Assembly (NCBI RefSeq): GCF_963675165.1
Contig: NC_087393.1
Span: 2,795,502-2,859,501, forward strand
DNA length: 64,000 nt
Source of the DNA: Halichondria panicea
Lineage: Eukaryota; Porifera; Demospongiae; Suberitida; Halichondriidae
Reading direction: 5' to 3'
In this document: piece after piece, positions 22,550 through 33,507 of the stretch
Layout of the letters: every line of letters begins with the position of its first letter
Position numbering within the stretch: position 1 is the stretch's first letter
Notes under the pieces: model-generated
The model's input: only the letters and a program-made list of their open reading frames with translations
Told to the model about the DNA's origin: nothing
The model's database searches: none
Translations under genes and position numbers: made by a program

Positions 22550-24704
22550 ATGAGCAGTTCACAAATCCCTCCATGGGTTAGAAAGGCAATAGACCAACGT
22601 CTTGGTTCTCTAACAAAGAGAAAGGTACGTCGACACCTGGTAGATGTCAGTGTATATAGCTAAATTTGTTTAACATTATAATTATACTATAGCTATTATT
22701 GCAATAGTTGACAACATTAATTTTTAAATCTGCAGGTTCCTGCTGAAGCTAGTTTTGAAGGATTGAGTGGCAAAAAGAATTTATCTCATAAAGAATGGGA
22801 TGATGAGCTCAGTAGTTTCATAAGCACCCTCCTTGTTGAGCAAGAGGCTAACAAGCACCGTCCTCACAAGCAGGCTGTTACCTTTGCTCTTTCACTTTTG
22901 TCCATGTTGAAAGATCGTAAGACCAACGGCGGTAATGAATTATTGATTCATAAGCTTGTGCTTGCTCTTCTTACTCTTTCATTAACACACCCTGAAGCTA
23001 CAAATGCCCAAGGTTTCAAAGGTGTGATTCAAGAAGAAGTGCTAGATCAGTATTCGCATGATGAGTTCCTTCAGGCTTCTGGGAATAAGCTTCTTGATAT
23101 TGCTGAAGATTTGGTTCAGTTGGATCTTTCCTCCCAACCTTTCCAATTTCCTCCATTCCAAAAAGCTCTACCCTACTTTCCAAGCTATGGTTATCAGGCA
23201 ACCCTGGTATTTGCTGATGATAAGCTGGATCAAGATATCCAAAGATCTATTATTTCACTCGTGACTGAGCTCAAATGTAAGAAATTTATGCTAAATATAG
23301 ATGCTCCCTTGTATTTTTTTGCTTACAGTGCTCTGTGAAAAAATCGATCAAAGCCAAAATAGTGCATCTAAAGGAAAGCAAGCTCATTCAGGCTTCAACA
23401 TCGGATTTGATCTTGATTATTGGATTCACTGGTGTCAGCTTCTCAACAAGAAGCCTTCCACTCCTGTGGTGAATGCAGCTAAGATGATGGATTCACCTAC
23501 TGACAACTTTATGAAGAATCAGCCCAAGCTACGCTACACAAATGGTCACGTTTGGTTGTTTCTCAAAGCAGACAGTAAAGAGGACAGTGAGCAAATGTTG
23601 GCAGTGAGTTTGTATAATTTTGCATGTAAGAATTAGGATCTACATAATTATGTAAATACATCCATGACGACATGGAAAGATAACATAGTTAGTTTATAAT
23701 TGTAGTCGAGTCATGGTTTGCACCTCAAACATTCCTGATCATTGCAGATGGTCCGTGCCCATGTTAAGGGTTTTAGGAAGTCTGGCGTATCAGTTCGCCT
23801 GAAGGTAACAGCCGCCTACAAGAAAAACGAAGGGAGAATATTTGGTGGCCAGTTTCAAGATGGAGTGACCAATGCTGTTGATGCCGTGTCGATTGTGAGG
23901 TATGTACTTACCTAACCTTAACATATACAGTAAGTATAGTTATCAAATCCCTCACATGAACCAGTGTTGTATATTTCCAGAGAGGTGGTCTTGCCACCAA
24001 TTCCTTCTACTATGGATACCCCTAACCCTGAAGGAGGCTGCTTTGCTTTTGTTCAGTTCTTCAAGTTTGACAAATCGGCTTTACATGACTATTCCATCCC
24101 TATCTCTGAGAATATGATAGGTCGAGACAGCATGTACAGTGAAACTCTAGCACGACTGGATGATAGATGCCATATCAAGAGGGCCAGGTTGATCAACTCT
24201 AGAGATGGGACCAACACAGAGCTTCTTCGACAAAGTCTACCATTTGTTCCGAGTTCGGATAAAAGCGTTGATCGTGGTCCCATGTCAGAAGGGCTCTTCT
24301 TTGTTGCCTTTGGAAAATCTGCTGAGAGATTCAGTGATATCGTGCAAAATTTATTTGGTCACTCAAAAGCACTGTTCACTGAAGACTTGATGCTGACTCA
24401 TGTGCATGGAATGTAAGTAAATTGTAAATAATTATGAAGAAGTAATTAATTTTGTTCCTAGGTTTGGAAGACTGTTCTACTGCCCCAATACAGTAGAGTT
24501 GGATTCTCTCCCAAAATTCTCCGATGCTGACATTTACCCTGCCATTCCATTCTGGATGAAGTATGTGAGCAAAAACCCTGCTTTCTTCTACAACCACATT
24601 CAGTATCTACATGGGATGGCCACCAACTATGTTCATGGTGATCCTCCATCCAAGAGAATTCTCTATCTTATGAGCGCGCTGTTTGCTCGCTGGCACTCCA
24701 CATG
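22550..24704 (+). other. Exons 1-6: unknown N-terminal region and DyP-type peroxidase domain
   Basis: Exons: 22550-22624, 22736-23276, 23329-23603, 23748-23899, 23981-24412, 24462-24704. The ferredoxin-like N half of a DyP fold starts near YGYQATLVFADD. VWLFLKADSKEDSEQML matches the family's central strand and helix. The distal Asp lies in QFQDGVTNA (D335, aligned to the GxxDG motif, with the first Gly replaced by Gln). The proximal heme His is in CHIKRARL (H412). The distal Arg is in LLRQSLPF (R431), 19 residues after the His, near the 17-18 spacing I recall for bacterial members. GLFFVAFGKSAERF is the usual penultimate strand and helix. All three residues expected for heme peroxidase activity are thus present. 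DyPs oxidise dyes, phenols, Mn or porphyrins; which applies here is unknown. Confidence 0.85.
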
Positions 24705-27700
24705 GTAAGCGTAATGAAAATAGCCAACCTTATTAGACGTTGTATGTTGCACCTAATCAATTTTGTGCAGCACACTTTTTGTGTGCATGGTGATCAGCAT
24801 GCAGATCTGAAATGTGTATGTATACTGGTTGTGCACCATATCCTTCCAGCACACGTTTAATTTATGGAGATCAGCATATTTGCACCAAGTGGTGCACCTG
24901 TAATTTGTAATCAGCAGATCTAAAATGTGTACATACTTATTATGATTAACAGCCTTAATTTGGCATTTCGGGCATGGCTCCTATGTCAATGACGTTGCGT
25001 CCTCTAATATTGGTGGTTTAAAATAAAAATAATAATTTCTCCATTATACTGTATTCATACACTTCTGATCGACGGTACGTATCTATGTGCAGGCCGAGAT
25101 ATGCATACAACTGTTATTAACCCGAGGCCCTCCTGGCCGGGTTAAAGTATAGTCGATCTGTTTGTGTATTCTGAATATGCACTTAGTGGTATGTTTACAG
25201 CATCGATAGCAAATATAATATCAGATTTTCGAATAAAAGCTCCGTTGTCGAATAAAAGCAAAAACTAGAACTTACTATACACTAGTTATAGTCCATATGT
25301 GGCTTTGTTTCGAGCAGTTTTTGCAAAGTGTGCCTCGGAATTTGGAATGATTGTATGTGTCTATTATAAGGGACTATCAAATAAAATCTGCGAAATGTTT
25401 ATCTGCCAATCTCAAAATAATTATATGCATGGTCCTCCGAAATATGGCACTATGAATTATTATTCTGAGAAACACATTACAGAAAATATTGATTAGCTAC
25501 CTATAGATAAAACACCAATAATCTAGTAGCTAGCTAAAGTCTATTTAAATTGTGTTGAGTTAAGGCATACGCATTCAAAACCCGAACTTCTATCATCATC
25601 ATGCATGCATAGATTTATGCTTCTACCTCAAGATCATCAAATTTCTGTTCCCATTAAGCTCCTAGCTTTTCTAACACTTTTTGACCATTCCTGAGGCACT
25701 CGAGTACTTGAACTTATAGGCTGGGTGTAGCATAATTATATAGGCAGTTTCTTTAGAAAATTATATCATATGTTATTATTATTATAGGATTCACAAATTT
25801 GATGTTCCACGACTACCGCATTTGAGCGAATTTCTTCGTGAAGATGAGAAAGGAATCATGGATCGCCCTATTCAAGTTCGAAAGGGCTATAGCTACAAGA
25901 AGATGTTGGGAGAGGTGTTCACTAGTGACAAGTAACTATATGCAAATACTTACATGTATGACTGTTGAAGCAAAAATAATTTCTTACTTCAGGCGTGTTC
26001 CTAACTCTTCGGGAAAGATATATGGCTTTTCCGAAAACTTTGATACCTACCGGATTGATCCGAAGGTTTGTGTGCGATATCTTCTAATGTGTACATATAT
26101 ATAGGTATAAATTATATACTTACAGCAGTATTTGCATGCATGCGCATGTAGACATGCACCATAATATTATTATTACAAGTAGTCTTGAATTTATACACTG
26201 CTTTATGCATAATCGTCACAGGATCTGATTGTTGGGGTCACTGACAGACTCTCTTTTGGAAGTGGCAAAGAAGTGATGCCTTACCTCAAGGAGGGTGCTG
26301 AGATGGATCTATCCCTTGGTCTAGGTCTCACTGAGGCTGGGAACATGGGCCACATCGTTCCTGGTCATCACTACATCTTGGAGTTGGTATGGAAAATAGT
26401 TAACTTTTCCTCTGCTTGTCGTCTAAAGGTTATAGCTTAGTGTGGTATACAGTACATGCACATGTGTGTGTGTATAGTGGAACATTTCTGCGCTTTAGGG
26501 TCAACCAAACCTGCTTGTAAAATTTGCATTGTACGTACAGGGCGTGGAAGGAATGATTGAGAAGCTAAGAAAGTTAAGCAAGAACCCTAATCTTGCTGAT
26601 CAACAGCTGTTCTATGAGAGTGCCATTCATTCTTTCGAGGTAATACATGTGTTTGATATAGAAATAAGAGTGTATATATAGTTGCTATATAATCTTATAA
26701 TTATGTATGATTATAGGGTGTACAACAGTATATGTTGCGGTACAGCAACCTAGCGAGAGAAACAGGACAGAAATTACACACATCTACATCACAGGCCAGG
26801 TGGGATTCCACTGTTAGACTTAATTGTCAGTGTTCACAATTATCTCATTTCATCCAGTGATCGTAAGAATATGAGGGATATTGCCAACCGTATGGAACGT
26901 ATTGCCCATGGCCGTGACTCGAAGGATTTTTCTTTCCAGTGAGCACCAATATAAATAGGCAATCTTGTTGAATTTTAACTAACCAATAATGTTGCGTTTC
27001 ACAGTGATGCTGTGCAACTTGTGTTTTCCATGCATTGCTGCCTCCATCTTGTGGGCCAGGCTGTGTCTGTGGGCAGGCTAGACCAACTTGTTATAGCCTT
27101 TTACCGAAGAGATGTCAAAAACAAAATGCTCACCGAAGAAAAGGTTTCTTACTAGCTGATTTGCTAAATATACTGTTCCTGCATGCATCCCTATTATAGC
27201 CATTTTTGATTCTCCCATCTACAGGCACAAGAGATTATTGACGCTTTCTTCATCAAGTTCGATGAGCATGCTGTGCTAAATCGCTACAACATCCCTTATG
27301 GGCACACTACATATGGGTCTACATGTGTGACTGGCAGAGGAGGTCCTTTCCCAACTGGAGACTCTTTGAACCAATGGATTCAACAGGTTAACGGTTATAA
27401 TTGTTGTACACATGCAGATATCACATTACAGCTATTCCAAAATCCAGATAACAGTTGGCGGTTACCTAGAAGATGGTTCTGATGGTTGCAATGAAATAAC
27501 CTTGATGTGTCTGAAGGCTTGTCGTCGCCTCCCGCTTAATGCCCCTTGTGTATCTCTGCGACTTAACAGCTTAACACCCGAAGCTGTAAAGATGGAGGCA
27601 GCTAAAGCTTTGCTGAGTGGCGGAGCTCACCCAATACTCTTCCATGATGATAAAATGGTTGATGGTACGTTGTCCATGTAAGCTAGCTACATGCAGGAAC

Positions 27701-30700
27701 TCAGTTGCACGTTTCTTTATTATAACCATTCAGGGTTATATGAGGTGTTACGCCAGTCTTACCTGCGTTCTGGTCTCCAAGAGCCTGATGACCTGAAAGC
27801 AGTGGCCAGAGGTTATTCGTGTGATGGTTGCTATGAGCCCATGTTCACTGGAAGATCAGAGTTTAAATTTGCGTATATCGACCTATTAAGGGTATGTTTG
27901 CATGCCAACATGCAATAGCATGTATGTTCTGATGAAGAATTGATCTGACAAGTATGCACGAATCCCTACTCAGTTTATCATAATTACCCCGTGCATGTGC
28001 AACAAGGGTAGAGTGATTAGTGTGTGTGTGTCGGTATGTGTGTGTGTGTGGACACAAAAATGAACTGTTTGAGCAAACTAGACACTGTCAATGGACTTCT
28101 TTAACTGCTAATGAATGAGACAGTAGTGAAACATAATAGGTTACATGTATGCTTTAGTATAGCTGAAACTTGTAGGCGATCTTCGAAAACGACAAAAAAA
28201 CATGGTTTTCTGATCAAATTTTGCTTTATAGATCCACAATCATTCCCCATAATGAATAGGGTCATTACGATAAAAAGGTATTGTATCGTTTTAAGCTCGT
28301 TATTTTCGCGTCCTGTTACACGTGAAACGTTCACTGTATAAGCTGTTTATTGCAAAAGCCAGTGCAGCAAATCACAACTTTATCTCTGGCATCATTTAAA
28401 GCAATATTTAAAAACCGTATTACTATAGATCTAATGTTTTATGAACTCTGATTTTGCGAGTTTTGATCGTTTTGCGAAAACCTATATCGATACTTGTAGG
28501 ACATCACGATCCTTTCTAGAACGCAAATGTAATTAATTAGATGGCAAAGATGGATGATTTGGGTTTTTCACACGCAAAATATTCTAGCTACTGTGCTATA
28601 TAGCTTGATGTACGTATATACATGTATAGGTTCTTATATTATTGATGCCCAGTGCACTACTATAATTATGTACATTGGCAGAATACAGGAACAGTGCACT
28701 CGCTTGTATAGGGATTCATTCATGCATGTCAGGCCTCTTGCTTGGAGTCTGTTTTTTTCTGTAACTGTAATTTAGTCACCTCGATCTTCTTTACATGTAG
28801 GCTATCATCTATTCACTAAACTCTGGGGCAAACTATCAGGGTGCCGGACCACTCTTCCTTGCTGGTGGAGTATCTTCTTACAGAACTGCATTGCCAGAAG
28901 ACATCCACACTTGGGATGAATTTAAGGTAGTATACATAATTATACATGTAATACGCGCACATGTATATAAATATAATTACTCTATGAGAGTTATACTTGG
29001 GTGCATACAATTATAGTGGTTGTGGGACAGGCTATTGGCGTCCTCAAAATAATCCACTTCCCTGAGTATAGAATTATGATTTTGCTGCAGGCTATTTTCA
29101 GAATGCACCTCAAGCTGCTTGTTCAGAACCTGTACAACCTCATTTTGGGTGCATATGGGAACCCTTGGAAAATCTGTCCCTCACCATTATTGTCGTGTCT
29201 ACTGGAGGGATGTGTGGACAGTGGCACGGACATGACTAATGGTGGATCAAGGTATATGGCTGTACATGTATATTAACGTCTAATTGTGCCCTTTTAACAG
29301 TAGTACATTGCAAGTAATAGATATAGCATGAGACCGATTGTTGTATACAATATACAGGCACAAACCCGATTGAGGGTTAGCTGCCTGTATATTGCATGGG
29401 ATTCTCATGCTTCGTGTTTTATACCACAACAACCGTACCAAATTTTGCCTAGAGGCTACGTGATCATGTAATAAAAAAATTACACAGAAAGGACCAGCTG
29501 TATGAATTTTTTATATAATTATGGTTGCATCTACTAATAAATATCTCACCTACTAGATTCCATATCCTCACCCCAATGTACGTTGGGTTTGCCAACGCTA
29601 TAAACTCGCTCTACAACGTGAAGAAAATGGTGTACGATGAGAATGACGTTACCACATTGGAAGATCTCAGGATGGCTCTAATCAACAACTGGGGAGAATC
29701 GTAAAATTAATTGCATATGATGTATATAATAATTATGACATGTGCCTTATAGAACTGTGGAGCCATTCTATGATGAAATTGGTGTGGGTGTTCTGCACAG
29801 TACTATGTCAGCTGAGCGCTTCAAGGAGCTTCGTGAGCATGCTCTTTCTCTTCCTAAATTTGGAACAGACACTGCTGATGACGAGGTAAAAATGTATACT
29901 GTTAAAATGCGTAGCATGCATTTATGAAAGCCGTTCATTGCAGATCAATGATATTGCTCTATGGTTGGCAACTGAGATGAATGAAATTGCTTATGAAGCT
30001 CTCTATGAAGAAGGAAACATCTCAAAAATGTATGAGGATCTAAAAAAGAAACACAGTGTGCCTGGGAAACCTTTTCTTTTCCAAGTGAGCTAACCTCAAG
30101 AGTAAAAAAATTAGCTGGCAAATTTACCACCCATGAAAGGTTATGACAGGGAGTGGTACATTCGAGAGTTACTTCAGTGTTGGTGCTGGCTGTGCTGCTA
30201 CTCCAGATGGGCGTCTAAACGGACAGCCAACTGCTTCAGATTGTAGTCCGCAGCCATTTGCACAAGTAAATATACTCAATGTGGTTACACTGCACCTGCA
30301 TATAAATGTATTATCAATTAAGGGCGTATATATACGCCCTTGGTATTATTTATGGTGTTATTTATACTTTGGGCCGTAGCCGCAGGAGGTATACATACGG
30401 TCAAGCTAGTTGTTTGTGTGTGCATGTGTGTGTGCATTTGCACAGGCGCTTGATAATTTTTACACAAATATACAGGATCGCCCAGTGCCAACGGTGAACC
30501 CAATGGACATAGTGGATACATTGAAGCCATACAACAAACTAAACCTTGACAAGTAGGCTTTTAGATTTATATATAAAGTACAATTAATATTGTTGTATAT
30601 AGGTTAATTCCAAATGGATGTGAAGTGGATTTGACAATCTGTGAAGAGTTTCCGATTGAATCACTACTGGAGTTTATGGAAGCCTTTATCAAGGTACTAA

Positions 30701-30940
30701 TTAATGTTAACTGCATAGTACGTTAATAACACATACTCCATATAGAGGCAAACAGGGTCTAACCTTGTGACAGTGACCTGTGTGGACTCATCAAGCATTC
30801 AAAGGGCTGTGAACGAGCCGCAAAAGTTTGATCTGGTTAGGAATAGAATGGGAGGCTGGAGCAACTTCTTTGTGTCTATGTTTTCTGGGCACCAAAAGCA
30901 GCACGCACGTAGACCAGTGTTTGGGCCACATATGAATTAA
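22550..30940 (+). CDS. DyP-type heme peroxidase fused to a glycyl radical enzyme
   Basis: Twenty-five exons with consistent GT-AG junctions and phases sum to 4233 bases, exactly 1411 codons (1410 aa). Residues 1 to about 165 are helical and unrecognised. About 170-510 resemble dye-decolorizing peroxidases. From 573 to the end is a full-length GRE barrel plus radical loop. The start ATG at 22550 is the first in frame, and no signal peptide or membrane segment follows, so the product is probably cytosolic. The predicted chemistry is peroxide-driven heme oxidation in one half and thiyl-radical chemistry initiated by a glycyl radical in the other. The substrate is unknown. The gene is flanked by DHX16 and SHPRH and has the same intron style as they do, so it is not a bacterial contaminant. 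A bacterial origin of at least the GRE half by old transfer is inference. The main alternative is two genes split in the 1.1-kb intron 6. Confidence 0.88.
24705..25787 (+). other. Intron 6, the seam between peroxidase and GRE halves
   Basis: This 1083-base phase-2 intron is the longest in the gene. It splits a Trp codon (TG then G) and keeps the frame from FARWHST into IHKFDVPRLP. It contains a weak copy of the CCCGAGGC dispersed repeat (about 25115-25265) and AT-rich sequence. If the two halves were separate genes, the terminator and second promoter would have to be here, but no in-frame ATG precedes the conserved GRE sequence within exon 7 except one at MDRPIQ. Confidence 0.8.
25788..30940 (+). 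other. Exons 7-25: glycyl radical enzyme domain
   Basis: Exons: 25788-25931, 25993-26065, 26222-26386, 26541-26639, 26717-26799, 26858-26938, 27005-27143, 27225-27386, 27448-27664, 27734-27891, 28801-28926, 29091-29251, 29557-29700, 29753-29885, 29944-30084, 30140-30265, 30476-30552, 30603-30693, 30746-30940. Family landmarks appear in the right order: DLIVG; GHIVPGHHYILELG; TVGGYLEDGSDGCNEIT; the active-site GCYEP (C993, E995); CPSPLLSCLLEGC with TDMTNGG; ATPDGRLNGQPTASD; and the radical loop RMGGWSNFF (G1383) 27 residues from the end. About 838 residues is the usual GRE length. The single Cys followed by x-Glu places it with the dehydratase, C-N/C-S lyase and decarboxylase GREs, not with pyruvate formate-lyase, which uses paired cysteines. 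The acceptor before exon 22 (AAAG) has a weak pyrimidine tract. Confidence 0.92.
29325..29410. repeat. Imperfect inverted repeat in GRE intron 18
   Basis: GCATGAGACC...ACAATATACAGGCA at 29325-29360 pairs with TGCCTGTATATTGCATGGGA...TCATGC ending at 29410. A small hairpin element wholly within the intron. Confidence 0.6.
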
Positions 30941-32592
30941 ACATTGATTGTCTATAATTATTGTGTACGATAATTTTGTGATACCATCTCATTTGTAGAT
31001 GTGTATAATGTACCGGTACTCGGTAGTAGAGACTTAATAGAGGTAGATCTGAATAACTTAATTATAATTAATGATAATGTTGTTATATGAAATCAGCACC
31101 AAGGTGTGGACAATTTAATAGTAAACTTACAAAAACTTATATTATTACTTCTAATGACAAGGGTATGGAAACTGAGGCAATGATTAATTGAACTTTACCT
31201 GGACTCACATTTAACATTCTTGGGTAAGTGTTACAACTCGTAATGCCTTACATGAGCCATAAACGCTATTGTATCGTCAGGATAGTTCACGTTGGTACCC
31301 CCTCTGTGGAGCGTGGACTTGGGTTTGGAATGTCAGGGACGGTCTGCAAATATATTTTGTGTTCTCTGTGTGTCCCAGCTGGCTTGAATTTGTGTTACAT
31401 TTCCATCTTTAAGACTTGCTAGCGATTGTTAAGTTAAACCGCAATCTGGAAAAACTTGTGCCATCATAATCTTACGAACTGTACACTATAAGGTAAATGT
31501 TGGTATCACCTAAGCTTAATTAATTATAAATTTCTCTGGAGATAATCGTTGGAAAAATGTAAAATTTACGCCATAATACAATTAAGATATGGTGATTATA
31601 AAAATCAGGTTATCTTTTGGAATATACTGAAACTTTGGAAGCATTTTATCAGACCCATAATATCCCCTGACTCATAATACAGGTATCTACCTTACGTATA
31701 CGTGCATGTATATAATTATGTCATGCATACGTACGTAAATACAATTATAAAGTAGCTATATATATTGATAGAAATAATATTATACAAACTTAAATGCAGC
31801 TGCATCGATCATTTTCATTCACAAAGAATTGTTGTAGGTATAGAACTAGAAACCAACAGCAATTGTTTTAGGTATTCGTGGGGAAAAAAATCATCGGTAT
31901 CTAAAAACGATGCAAATTCATACACTCCTTGATATCGATACAATGATAACGGACAGCTATATAATTATTAATTAATATGTGATTTGATAATTTCTTTACG
32001 AGTTAATTCTGAAAGATGCACTTCAATCCAATAAAAATTGGCAAAATTGGCAAAATTGGCATTTCTTTGGTTTCGTAATTCGTAATAAATTTTATGCGCG
32101 TTTGTAGTTGGGCGGAGTCCAACTAGAAACGCACATAAAATTGTGCATTTGATGCACTTTTATCAACTCCAAAGTCCACAATGAGCCCAAGATTGCGTAA
32201 TTCTTTCAAGGCCTCAGCAAAAATGACTGTTGAGTTCTATCTTTTTCGTGTGTCAATGTATGCTGAACGAATGACAAAGTCGTATGGTATCTTTGTAGAT
32301 TTAATTAATATGATAGGAGATACTAGGAGATCACATGCAACAAATCTTCTCTTCATAGCTGCTAATTGTAATTGACTAGATCCATAGCTAGATCTAGCAG
32401 TTTTCAGGAGGCTAAGAACATAGACATATATAATTATAGTATAGTAGCAACCAGGCTATAATTATAGGAACCCTTGACCTTTAGTTAATTAGCTAGAGGT
32501 TGATGTAGCCTCGAGACCAAGCTGTTGCCAATGAAGGTACAGCTGGGCTAGTGCACTGCTAGATGATACGTACATATATATGTATAGTGTGC
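30941..32592. other. Spacer between the fusion gene and SHPRH
   Basis: Contains the 3' UTR of the fusion gene and the SHPRH promoter region. An AAAATTGGC triplet repeat occurs near 32034-32060. Open frames at 31228-31422 and 32181-32375 show no family signature and no splice context, so I leave them uncalled. Otherwise AT-rich and featureless. Confidence 0.45.
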
Positions 32593-32595
32593 ATG

Positions 32596-33472
32596 ATGGC
32601 TGAAAGGAAGAGAACCAATCCTCAAAGAATAGACGTTGAGAGAGACGCAAGGCGTTTTTCCTTCTACCAACACATCCCTAGACAGAAGCAGCTGACTATT
32701 GGGAGTGGAGTACTACAGATGCAGAATCAACAAATTTCTCTGCCCGAAATCATTGGCAATGAACCACTGACTAAATCTAGTAAGAATACGTCCCTTGTGG
32801 TATTATGGAGGGCATACACTCCCCTAGCCACGCTAGGCCTTGATGGATTGTATGCTAGTTTAGGAAAAGCGCCACAAAAAATTAATTAGACAGTGGCGCG
32901 GCCGGCGCACAAATATAATGTACTGGTTTGGCGCTTAGCAATAGAACGTAGAGTACTAGTAGCTGTTTCCACAAGGCTATATAATATATCGTTGATAAAT
33001 GGCATGTACATAAATAGCCTTGATTGAAGGCCGCATTATATAAATAGGTAAGCACCAGCAATAAATACTTCCAGAATTTACTCGGTGCTTAATTTGAAAT
33101 TACTTTGTCAACTTGGTGCTTCTATTAGGGTGACGCTGTAATTCGAACAGACTGTGCTCCCCGAGCATTGAGAATTATTCTGGGAAATATATTTTCTGTT
33201 GACTTTGGCAAAACAAATAGGTACAAACAAGAAGATTTGTAACAGCTTGAATAACGTAAAAGACTACCTACAGTACAGCTGGTTTTTATGTAATACAATT
33301 TGAATTATCGAAAAGAAGATAATTATTGACGATATAACTTGATTCTACGTGTACTTCATTCCTGTATTGATTTTATACTGTAACTCAGACACTCAATCAG
33401 ACTTCTAAAATTCAGTGTAAATTACTTCACAAATGCCTCGGTGCGCGCATGCGCAAGCGAGGTATACGGTAT

Positions 33473-33507
<35 letters not shown>

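Noticed and set aside
28111-28341. 76-codon open frame in a 909-base GRE intron
   Set aside because: No family signature, no splice support, and it overlaps another open frame on the opposite strand.
22550-30940. Bacterial contamination or misassembly as source of the GRE
   Set aside because: The coding sequence is cut by 24 spliceosomal introns with host-like AT-rich composition, and it sits between DHX16 and SHPRH on the same strand.
25788-30940. Annotation as pyruvate formate-lyase
   Set aside because: The active site has one Cys followed by x-Glu instead of paired cysteines.
25788-30940. Independent GRE gene starting in exon 7
   Set aside because: The only nearby in-frame ATG would cut off upstream in-frame sequence, and the frame and phase continue without a break from the peroxidase exons. 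Kept as an alternative only.
32181-32375. 64-codon open frame upstream of SHPRH
   Set aside because: No recognised motif, no nearby donor in frame and low-complexity surroundings.
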